The notes under the pieces: model-generated
What the model was told of the DNA's origin: nothing
Seen by the model: the letters and a program-made list of their open reading frames with translations, nothing else
The model's database searches: none
Origin: Bactericera cockerelli
Taxonomy: Eukaryota > Arthropoda > Insecta > Hemiptera > Triozidae
Assembly (NCBI GenBank): GCA_024516035.1
Contig: CM044967.1
Coordinates: 1,458,383-1,522,382, forward strand
Reading direction: 5' to 3'
Length of the DNA stretch: 64,000 nt
Translations under genes and position numbers: made by a program
Shown: positions 29,001 through 41,000 of the stretch, piece by piece
Position numbering within the stretch: the first letter of the stretch is position 1
Layout: each line of letters begins with the position of its first letter

Positions 29001-32000
29001 TTGGTGGATTAGTTTTAGTTTTTCCTGATTTGTTTCGCGATGAACTGGCTGGACTCATATTTAGGTTTTTATTAAGAATAAGAAATGTCAAGTTAAAAAT
29101 AAAATAAAATTAGAACGACGTGAACACAGAAAGAAACATTAAAACAATAAATGGCACTTGGTATTTATGTTGTGTTGAAAATAACTGTCAATTTGTTAAT
29201 TTGTTAAGAACTGTTGTAATGGGAAATTGAGGTGAGAGTTTTACATGCAATTAGAGTTTTACATATTTATAATTATGCATGAGCCACCGCGGTCTTCATG
29301 AGTGAAGCAAGCTTTGTTAGATTAATGTCAAAAATATCGGCAATAATTGAATGGGTGAGTAGAAGAACCAGGAATGTCAAAAATCGACTTTTCAGGAAAG
29401 CACAAATAAGATTTGTCTTATTTTTGCTTTCCTGATGCTAATGAGTATAATAAAATTAAATTTTACATTCCTTGTTATTCGACAAGATTCTCACAACTAG
29501 GTACTAATACCGCTAGCAAAAGTGGTCAGTGATTTTGTTACATTCCTTATTTTACATCAGATTTTTTTTCCGCTTCCCCCACTTTAAAATCGAAAAAAAT
29601 TATACTTTTAAGGGGTATTTCTCCTTCATATTCACAGAGATGATAGAAAAGAGTACATTCTTTCTTATTCTACGAAGAAAAAAAAATCAATTTTTGACAT
29701 TCCTGGTTCTTCTACTCACCCATTCAATTATTTTTCAATCACAATAAAAAATGTTTCGGCTTAATTTAAAATTTGATACGATACATTAATGAACACGAAA
29801 AAGTATAGACTTCCGGATAAAAATATACAATTACGTAAAAACAAACACTTTTTAAGAAAAAATATTATTTTTTGAAATTATCAATACGAATAATTTATTT
29901 GATACGTGACACTCCGCTATCTCTATCTTGACACTCCCCTGAAATAGAATTTAGACTCGTAGAAAATGAACCCCATTATTTTTGTCAAATATATGAGATT
30001 AAAAAATCAAATCAAATCAAATCAAAGTTTTTATTAATGTTTATCAATTTACACAAATTGTTAACACAAGTCAAAATAAAGTTTAAAAAAAAAGAAACAT
30101 AGAGATAAGAAATAAATATGTAGAACCTAACCCAACTCAACATAATCAGCAAGAAGAAAAGGGAGAGAATACCAATTGGTATGTCATTGGGAGAAAAAAA
30201 AAAAAAAATCATAAAAAAAAAAAAAAAAAATTAAAAAAAAAAAAAAAAAAAAAAAAATTACAAGTCTAAACCTAAATCAGAGGACAAAAACTCAGCCGAA
30301 GAATAGTATGCACTCTTTTTCAAGTGCCTCAGAAGTGCTGCTTTATACTGTTTTTCAGGCATGTCCCTTACATTTTCCGGTAATTTATTGAAAAATAATA
30401 TTCCATGATGGTTTGGGCCATTCCGCGCATTATTAACTCGGTGTGCAGTGGGAACTAAATTATTCTTATTTCTAGTATTGTATGAATGGACATTATTAAA
30501 GGATTGATATTGTTCTAAATTTTGTTTTACATGCATGAGACATTGGAAAATGTAAAGTGATGGTAGGGTTAGGATTTCTAATTTAATGAATGACGGCTTA
30601 GCATGGCTGTTGAATGGAAGTCCATCTAGAGTTCGGATGGCTTTCTTCTGCAAAACAAATAGTTTGTGACTGCTGGGTGAGTGTCCCCACAACAATAATC
30701 CATAAGAAAGGATGGAGTGGAAGAGTCCATAGTAAGCATTTTTTAGAGTTGGTATGGACACTTCACCCGCAGCCGATACAGTAAAAACAGACGACTAGAC
30801 AGTGTACTGCTTATGTAGTCAACATGCTTATGTAGTCAAAAAAAATGTATGTATTGTGTTTTGTAGTCTAGCAACCACACGCTAAATGGTTTGAATTCCA
30901 ATTTGTCATACTAGCGTTCAAACGAACTAGTAAACCACCAATATCAAAGAAATTTTCATTCACAATAATAGGGCAGTTCAAAGTTTCAGTAATATGTTTA
31001 TGTGTGTAAATATCACAGTAAAGAATTTGAATAAATAATTTATTATAAAATATTTTGATTTCAGTACATCCAATACAAACACACAATTCCAGACTTGAAG
31101 CAATTCACACTATGTCACTGGCACAAGTTTTACAACCACTCCAGAGAACAGCCATTTTTCTCATACTCATGTAAGTAGGTTCTTTATTTAGACTTACAGC
31201 TGTATTTATTGAATTTTCTCTGAGCAATGTCTCAAGCAATGGGCAATAATATAAAAGGAATAATCATTCTTGAGACATTGCTCAGACAACGGAGTTGTCA
31301 GTTATAAATACGGCTTTTAGTCTTTCAGTGCAAGACAGGGAATCCCATTATACCAACAGGGATCAGCGTCACCAATCAAATGGATTTGAAATCGATTGGT
31401 CCTTTTTTTTACCAAGAAAGACAGCAAGAATTTTCGATGGTTTTATTCGATAAAGTGACATTTGTAAAGTTTCGCTGGTCTAAACGACTTTGGTATCTCG
31501 ATTAATAAGGCGACGAACTCATTCCGTCACGGCGTTGTCGATGATTCGAGTCCTCAGTAAAAATTCATAAAGGCGAGTTGAACATTTCTTACATCATGAT
31601 TGTGATTAACACAAATATGATAAGTAGTTTTGCTTTTTTGATTAAAAGAGAAACAAAGTAGTGTTTCACAGCCTTTTTTGTTTCGTAGTCATGAAACAGC
31701 AGCTACTGTAGTCTACTTGACGTGCTGGTCTACTCAAAGATTGTAGACGTGTTACTGATTTACCCTGTATAATCAAATTATCATGTTGTACGCCTAAGAT
31801 CATCATCATAAGGTGGCGTCATCGTTAATGATGGTAGTCAAACATTGTAGACATCTCTTAGATTTTCTGTCACTGTCTGTTCAAGGAGGACCATAATTGA
31901 CATGGACCTCCAGAAGTACCTTGTTTTCATCGATAAATCAAATTCTCTCGATACTATCAAAAAGCAGCGCTGGAACATAATTATATATTGTATAGATGTA

Positions 32001-35000
32001 TGATCTACATTCTACATATGATAATTATTATAGATACCTATCTCAACGCGGAGATAAATGGATCTGACCATGAAAATTGTTACAGTATCAAATGCTTTGC
32101 CAAAGTCATTTTATTGTTTAAAGGTCACTAGGCAAAAGTCAATGGATCACAAAATAAATGTGCAGTTCTTTATTTTGACTGTCAGCGTAAGCTCGGAAGT
32201 AATATCGGACATGCTGTCAAAACATAGAAACGTGAGAAGTTGTACTAGAGGAATTTTACCTACTATCACAAACGTTTGATTAGTTGTACTATCACAAACG
32301 TTTAATCTGACACATCCCAATGTATAGTAACCTACTTCATTATCCTTTATACATAATTACGGTCGAACCTGGACATAAGAGAACTCAAGGGACGGGTAAT
32401 TTTTTCTCTTATAGGTTTCTCTTTATAGAAAGTTTATTTTCCCTCAGAGAGATTTAAATTTTAACTTAAAATTGGCCTCTTATATGTACAAGTTTCTCTT
32501 ACATCTAATTTTTATATAGATAGGTTCGACTGTCATTCTGTCAAAACATAGAAATATGAGAAGTTGTACAAGATGAACACTACACAAACGTTTAATCTGA
32601 CAACTCCCAATTTATAGCAACCTACTTAATCATAGGTTTATGCATTCAGCCCATAAAGGTAACACCTAATTATTAGGCAACGTCCTCATTTCTTTTATAA
32701 TTATTTTTCACCGCAGTGCCTCATCAGCCGAAGGCGATTTTGTCCTGGATCTCGAATCATGACAAAAGGAGTTACTACATGCTCGTGGTGAATGGACACA
32801 CAATACATCGTCTCAATTATCCAATTAAACTCTTCACTTGGTACCACATGTGCCAGTCGTGGAATGGGAAAACGGGAGAGTGGCAAGTCTGGGTCAATAA
32901 TGAAAGAATTGGCAGAGGATTCTACAATCTGGTAAGTCGAGAAGATACAGTGTGTGACTCCGATGAGTTTGGTTAGCTGGAGTAATGGCATTTTCTTTCT
33001 TTATTAATTACTCATATTTCTATACGCATATTATACTTCATTTATAATATTATTTTTACTTTCTATTACCTATAAGGGATAGAAAGTATTGTATTTTTTA
33101 AATGTGTGTCATAACAAAGTAATTCTTTGAAGTGGCTTTATAGAACTAAATTTTGTTCTAAGCTAGAGCTCCGGAAATTCCAGGCTTACTTGATCTTTTT
33201 GACACACCTCATAGGGAAATATATGGTAAATTTCACCATTTAAGGTGATCTTAAATTTTAACCAACATAAAGTGAAAATCAGCTTTATGGAATCTGGTTA
33301 CGGCTCTGAAAAGTTCACAGGTTTCTAAATTAATAATGTTGAATATAAACTCAATAGATGTATCAGTTATAATAATAATAATAATAACTCTTTATTGACA
33401 AGAATAATATTGACAAAGGGCGTGATTATTGCCTGAGGCAATCTCTGCCATCAAACCCTTTATCTCCTGATTTTTTCAATGTAATTTTCATATATTTTAA
33501 CTTTTTCTTGATATATCATGTACCTTGTACCTTTAGCACACATACGAAAATGTATATTTGAATGCTAGAATATAAATAAAAAAATAAAGATTGATTGGTT
33601 TCTATACTATGCGAACTAATTTCTCATTCTGCCTTTCAGCTTGTCGGCCACACCATCAAGAGCGGAGGCATCGCCATCACAGGACAAGAGCAGCATGTTC
33701 ACGGAGGTGGCTTTGACATTCTCGGCAAGAGCGGACTGCAGGGTGAAATGACTCTCCTCGAACTGTACAAAGCCGCCCTCACAGCGGGGAAAGCCTACAT
33801 CAACCACAAACACCACCATGTCAACGATTACACTCACGATGACGACCCCAATGCTCAGCCGAGTAGAAAGAAACGAGATGTTCGCGCTGATGACTCTGAA
33901 TTATTCAGACAAAAACGAGGTGTGAATTCTGAACTAGCTAGCAGGAGAGTAGGTTTTGAGAAGCAAGATCAGAATATCATCGACAGTCAACTGTCCACTT
34001 ATCTCAAACAAGACTTTATCCACCTTCTTCCTACGCACGAAGGGGAACAAACATTGCTGCCGAGTAACAGAGCTCAGCAGTCTGGCAGCTCCCAAGGCTC
34101 GTCCCCAGCTACCACGCAGACTGAACCTGCAGAGTGGGAAGTCAGCCAAATTCTACAAGCTTGTTCAGCCGAATGTTTCGACGACTCCTTCAAACGAGCG
34201 AGCGTCATGTCTTGGCAAGGAACGCCGAAGAAACTTTTCTCCGGGGCTGCGTACCCGAAAGTTGTGGGCAGCTGTTACAACTTTTGAGATGAGGAAGTAG
34301 ACATTGTATTTGCGTTGTAGGTGAGAACACTAAAGGTGGGTCCACACATATACGAGGAAACTGAACGAGGCATGAGTTTCAGGAGAAACTGGACGTACAT
34401 ATGGAAGTAGTGTAATCCAGGCAAGGCAACGTAAAGAGGCCCATTCGCCGAATGGCTCATACGCGTGCGGGAGCTATCCATTTGCTGTCAGTACATCAAA
34501 AGGATTCGTCTGTGCGAATACCTTTGAAGCTGCATCGCGTCGCTTCGGTGAACGGAATTTTGTGCTCAAAAAGATTGTCCCGGAGATCACTGGTCATGGC
34601 GTGTGTCTGGTTATCCAGGAGTCGCGGATTCGAAACCCAACCGGGACATGACAAGTTATCCTCCCATTTGGGATTTTAACCACTTAATGATACGTCGTTG
34701 AATTACTTCTGGTATAATGGGACTCATTTATTACTCCTATTCAGTCATTATTAATAAATGAAGACGATAAAACGAAACAAACAAACGAAGAATTCCCGAA
34801 CGAGGCGAATGCATGCTTCGGTTCGCTCAGTAAGTCAGTAAGCCTCGTATATTAGTTACGTGTGGACTGGACCTACCTTAGGAATTCATAACGCAAGACA
34901 AATATGATTGGTTGAATCGTAGAGTATGCATTTGATGCATTAGGCATTAACTGCGGTCCGGTAAATCTTAAGTTTTATTTTGACTTGGGTCTTCGATATC

Positions 35001-38000
35001 TTGGATTCATATTCAAGTGAACGGGAATTTCGATGGACCTCGTTTATATGAATGTCAGATAGATACCATATCAAGTCAGTCAAAACAGAAAAGTGAGAAG
35101 TTATACTAGTTCTATAAGAATATCACTAATATCAGATACACACCTGGACAGCTGTTACGAGCTTATTGGCTCGTGATCAATAATGTTGTGTTGTAAACAT
35201 GCAGTAGAGTTCTTTGATCCAACTTTTACTTTTAACAACATAGTAGATAGTCAAGTGGTATTGAAACTGGCTGAAAATTAGGTACTATGAGGACCAATGA
35301 AATCTGAGATTGTCTTCTATGAGGATTCGACCATAAAGTAGAAGATCCCAAAATATTCTTAATTAAAAAAAATCATTGAATTAATATTTAGTCTGACACT
35401 GGTAGATAAGTTCTTCTGGTCATGAATGTCTTTATTGCCAATTGAATACAAAAATAAATACCAAATAAATTTTAAAAGTGTGTAAAAGATTATTCTTCTG
35501 ATTCAAGACTTCACCAAATCAAAGCATCACCCTCAATTTGATAGCCATATGTAAGTCATAACCCTGTTTGCATAGCTGATGATGGACAGATTCAATCTTT
35601 TGATTGGCCATCAGTCCTTTACATGTGTGTCAAGTGGTTAACGCGCTAGTCTGGTAATCCCCGTAGCGTAGGGATAATAAGACTCCTAGGGTTAGGTGGT
35701 AGAAAATGCTTTGAGCATTTACATCGCCTGGTGGTTACCTTCCACCAGATCCGGCTCTTAAGTGTCTTCTTTCTGTCCAATTAATTCCCAACACACACGA
35801 TCCACAGTTGGTTTTCCAACAATGCCACTATATTGGTCTCGGAAATGTTCAAGACCTCCGTGGCTCAGTGGTTAAGAGCATTGGTTACTGACCCGGAGGT
35901 TGCGGGTTCGAATCCCGGCCGGAGCGGAAATTTTTTACCGAAGTTTTCCGTTTCCGGAATGGCATGGTTGTAAAGGTAAAGTGCCCTGAAATGATGCGAA
36001 TGCGGTTTCGGGGCACACTTACCTTTAAAAAGAAAGAAGTTAGTTAGTTAGTTATCATATTTGTGTTAATCACTTTCGTAATATCACAACTACTCAAACT
36101 CGCTTTACTAAATCTACGCTGAAACCGGGACTTGAACCACCGACCTCCAGGTTACAAGTCCACCGCCTTATCGATCAAGCTACTGAGGTCGGATCCATGC
36201 CATTCCGTTTCCAGAATGGCATGGATGTAAAGGTAAAGTGCCCTGAAGTAATGCGAAAGCGGTTCCGGGGCACACTTACCTTTAAAAAGAAAGATAAAAG
36301 AGTGTTATTATTATTATTAATTGAGCTCTACCACCCAAGCATCGTCTCACCTTTGTCTTGTGGATGTGCTGATGCTGGAACTCAGTATTATTACTTGAGC
36401 TCTACCACCCAACCATCCTCTCACCTTTGTCTTGTGGATGTGCTGATGCTGGAACTCAGTATTATTACTTCAGCTCTACCACCCAAGCATCGTCTCACCT
36501 TTGTCTTGTGGATGTGCTGATGCTGGAACTCAGTATTATTACTTGAGCTCTACCACCCAAGCATCGTCTCACCTTTGTCTTGTGGATGTGCTGATGCTGG
36601 AACTCAGTATTATTACTTGAGCTCTACCACCCAACCATCCTCTCACCTTTGTCTTGTGGATGTGCTGATGCTGGAACTCAGTATTATTACTTCAGCTCTA
36701 CCACCCAAGCATCGTCTCACCTTTGTCTTGTGGATGTGCTGATGCTGGAACTCAGTATTATTACTTGAGCTCTACCACCCAACCATCCTCTCACCTTTGT
36801 CTTGTGGATGTGCTGATGCTGGAACTCAGTATTATTACTTGAGCTCTACCACCCAACCATCCTCTCACCTTTGTCTTGTGGATGTGCTGATGCTGGAACT
36901 CAGTATTATTACTTGAGCTCTACCACCCAACCATCCTCTCACCTTTGTCTTGTGGATGTGCTGATGCTGGAACTCAGTATTATTACTTGAGCTCTACCAC
37001 CCAACCATCCTCTCACCTTTGTCTTGTGGATGTGCTGATGCTGGAACTCAGTATTATTACTTCAGCTCTACCACCCAAGCATCCTCTCACCTTTGTCTTG
37101 TGGATGTGCTGATGCTGGAACTCAGTATTATTACTTGAGCTCTACCACCCAACCATCCTCTCACCTTTGTCTTGTGGATGTGCTGATGCTGGAACTCAGT
37201 ATTATTACTTGAGCTCTACCACCCAACCATCCTCTCACCTTTGTCTTGTGGATGTGCTGATGCTGGAACTCAGTATTATTACTTGAGCTCTACCACCCAA
37301 CCATCCTCTCACCTTTGTCTTGTGGATGTGCTGATGCTGGAACTCAGTATTATTACTTCAGCTCTACCACCCAAGCATCCTCTCACCTTTGTCTTGTGGA
37401 TGTGCTGATGCTGGAACTCAGTATTATTACTTGAGCTCTACCACCCAACCATCCTCTCACCTTTGTCTTGTGGATGTGCTGATGCTGGAACTCAGTATTA
37501 TTACTTGAGCTCTACCACCCAACCATCCTCTCACCTTTGTCTTGTGGATGTGCTGATGCTGGAACTCAGTATTATTACTTGAGCTCTACCACCCAAGCAT
37601 CCTCTCACCTTTGTCTTGTGGATGTGCTGATGCTGGAACTCAGTATTATTACTTGAGCTCTACCACCCAACCATCCTCTCACCTTTGTCTTGTGGATGTG
37701 CTGATGCTGGAACTCAGTATTATTAATTGAGCTCTACCACCCAACCATCCTCTCACCTTTGTCTTGTGGATGTGCTGATGCTGGAACTCGGAATCGAACT
37801 CTGGCTCGCTGAAGTAGCTCTGGTCTTGGTCCCAGGTGGGCGGGGTGATGGAGAGGGTGGAGGAGAGGTTCCCGCCGTTCACATCTGTGGCCTCGAACAG
37901 ACGCAACACAGATCTGTCGCGGATATCTCGCAGATGTGACCTGTGAGAAGATGGCGAAGAGGGAACTTTTAATACAATACAAGAAAAGTGATTTTAATTT

Positions 38001-41000
38001 TAAATCTATTGCAGGTTGCAGATAATTATGATCCATGCCACTGACATGTGGTAGAGTAAGAGTACCAAGAATGCAGGCTGCATTGCAGCGTTGAATCCCT
38101 ATGGATATTCTCTGCAGCATTTATGAAATATATAAGTTCTCATGAAAAACTTATAACTACACACAAGTCTTATTATTATTATTATTAAACACTTTATTAG
38201 ATGAGAAGACATACGAGTATGTACGATTTATAATTTTATTATTATAACAATGAAAAAAATGGAAACAATATATACAATGAAATGGAAAAAGAAAAGAAAA
38301 ATATATAAAAACATAATTATGTCCTAACTAAAGGGCAATATCTTCCACCCAACCCTTGATAAAACAAATAAACATCGAAATAATTTAAAGATAATTTGGA
38401 GAAAAAGCCAAGTGTTTTCTATATTTGAATAATTTCGACAGTACAATACTCTGTTGAATGAAATTAATCTCATTTATTGGTGCAATACTTGTAAATAATA
38501 AACTCAGAACATAGAAATTTCTTTTAGAAAAGAGCCCCAGAAATATTCTCAGTAGCTGGATCGATAAGGTGACGGACAAGTTCGTTAAATATTTAGCAGC
38601 AAAATGTGAATTAAAAGTTAAAAGCTGAAAATGGGAATTGCAGATGAATTAATTTCAAGTTGCAGATTCTAATTTTAAGCACTGCCTCCTGACTTTTAAA
38701 ATAAACTGTTTTTTTTTTAGTATTAGGTACCTAAGGATTTAAAAAAATAATAAGGAGGTTTGTAGAATCTCACGAAAAAAACTTTACCTAAAAGCACCAG
38801 TACACTTTCTTCACAAATGTTTTACCTAAGATTTTGTAGAACCTCACAAAAATCTCACCTAATCTTACCTACGTAAATCTTACCTAAGATCCTCCAATTC
38901 GTAGAACATGTCCTTTGAAGAATCGTGGATGTAGATTTTCACCATGGGCGAGTCCAGATACTCCATGGTGAGCTGCTTGGAGAAGGACCTCACGAAGAGA
39001 GCTTTGACAGTGTCGATGGAGGTGATCTCGTTTGGGAGTAGGGCGCGTTTAGTTTCACTCCGATACTGGAGAAACACCAGACCTGAAATTTGGACCAATT
39101 AATAAACAGAATGCAGAACTTCCTAATACAAAAAAATTCTCTCGCCATACAGAGAGGAAATAGTGCGTGTGTCTTGGGTACCATTCCAATGGTGCAAAGT
39201 TGGAGGAAATATTTTATTTGTAAAAGAAAAAAAAATATAATTATATTTATTAACTCTAAAAAAATATTAATAAACTCTTAGCCGACCTCCGTGGCTCAGT
39301 GGTTAAGAGCATGGGTTGCTGACCCGGAGGTTGTGGGTTCGAATCTCGGCAATATTAATGTCTATTTTTTTTTGTATTTTATTGTAAAAATGGCCATAAC
39401 TCGTGAACTTGTAAAAAAAATATAATCACTTATGCTATTTCCCAAGGTGTCCCATCAGTGGCACATCACTGACAATTTAGGCAGCAGGGTGTTTTGCACC
39501 ATTTTATGCTGGGCACTCAATGTGTTAATTCTAAATGACTATGATTGATACAGAAGTACCCTTACCCAGAGGTCTTTCCAGGGTTTTCGACGGCGTCCGA
39601 ACGACCGGCAGAGAGCTCCGCTGCTTTCCTCCCCTCCGGAAACCGGTGGAGCTGGTCTCCACCTCGGACATGATGCCAGGGTCATCGTCAAACAACATGG
39701 CGGAGTTGTGGAGAGGGTAACAGCGGGGAATGGTGGACTGGAACAAGCAATCGTTTTTTATGATAGGTATTCTTGTTCATCAAATCAAAGTTTTTATTAA
39801 TGTTCATCAATTTACATAACACAAGTCACAGTTAACACAAGTCAAAATACATTAAAACAAGTATGAAAAAAAGAAACAAAGAAATGAGAAATAAAATATA
39901 TAAATAAATCATCATATTAGGGTGGCGTCATCGTGAACGATGGTAGCCAGACAGTGGAGGAATGACTTAGCCCTTCTACCACTGTCCTTACAAGGAGGCT
40001 AGTAATTGACAAGGGCCCCCAGAACCAAGCCAATGCTGATCTACTCCCTGTTTATAGTCCCCCAGCCAGACTGCTGGTCTACTCCCTGTTTATAGTCCCC
40101 CAGCCAGACTGCTGGTCTACTCCCTGTTTATAGTCCCTCAGCCAGACTGTCCATTATTATGAAGACGTAAATAGAAGTGAGTTCTGATGTTGACTTTTTC
40201 CACTTAAATTTTGTCATTAGAGTAAATTGTAAAGTTAATATACTAGATCAGTGATTCTCAACGTGGGCGATATCGCCCCCTGGGGGGCGCTGAGGGGGCA
40301 AATAGTCCATTTTGGGTAGTGGGGGGGCGATGAAATTATTTTGGGCAATAAGGGGGCGATGGAGTTGGCTTGAAAGCTAATCATCCTATAATCCAAAAAT
40401 AACCAACACCTCCACCAGCGCGTAATTTGTCACCATTTGCACCAACAACGACTAGGTATATTCAGAAAAGATAAACAGCTTAATGTGATAACTATGTTAA
40501 GTTGGCTCAACACCTCCACCGATTTGAACCGTTCTTGTTTCAACGTTTTGCAGTTATTTTGCAGTTTCATTTTTCCGTTTTGCAACCTTACGGTTGTCGA
40601 GATATTCGAGTCGCAAAGTGGTGAGCCAGGTTAACGTTAAGTTAGCTCACCACCTCCACCGATTTTAACCGTTCTTGTGGCATTCGTTGGCATTTGTTTT
40701 GCATTGAATTTTTTTTTTTTCGATATCTCAAACCATGTCGACAGGGCAGATGTCGTAAAATCATACTTTGTCAAATCTGGTCGAGTGTGTTATTCACGTT
40801 TTGCATTTTTTATGCAGTCTCAGAATATGCAAACAGTTTTTCTTTACGACCTTCGGTTGTCAAGATATTCGAGTCGCAAAGTGGTGAGCCAGCTTTGAGG
40901 TATCGAAAAAAAAATTCATTGCAAATCACAGCAAAATAAATGCTAACAAAGGCCACAAGAATGGTTAAAATCGGTGGAGGTGGTGAGCCAACTTAACGTT

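Larger units (their letters stand above)
23846..29298 (-). mobile_element. CR1-like non-LTR retrotransposon, near full length
   Basis: Two long open frames (ORF1 with an SGNH esterase domain, ORF2 with APE endonuclease and reverse transcriptase) lie in the usual order. The 12-bp sequence TGAGTGAAGCAA occurs at 23834-23845 and 29299-29310 and is proposed as the target-site duplication, giving about 5.45 kb. The 3' region carries a short CAATT-type repeat (about 23900-23915) and an A/T-rich tail. An esterase in ORF1 is known from CR1/L2-type elements. It lies in the first coding intron of the pentraxin gene, opposite in strand. Confidence 0.85.

Noticed and set aside
32701..32991. 96-codon minus-strand open frame
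   Set aside because: Shadow of the second pentraxin exon; no motifs and no splice support.
35855..35927. tRNA gene-like sequence with A and B boxes
   Set aside because: Followed by a SINE body shared with other copies, and the anticodon arm does not fold well; it is a SINE head. The same applies to the family A, B, C, E and I heads.
36197..36520. 107-codon plus-strand open frame
   Set aside because: Made of the SINE 3' half and 74-bp repeat units; it ends as soon as the period breaks the frame.
36321..37800. CRISPR-like repeat array
   Set aside because: Units are contiguous without unique spacers and the DNA is eukaryotic.
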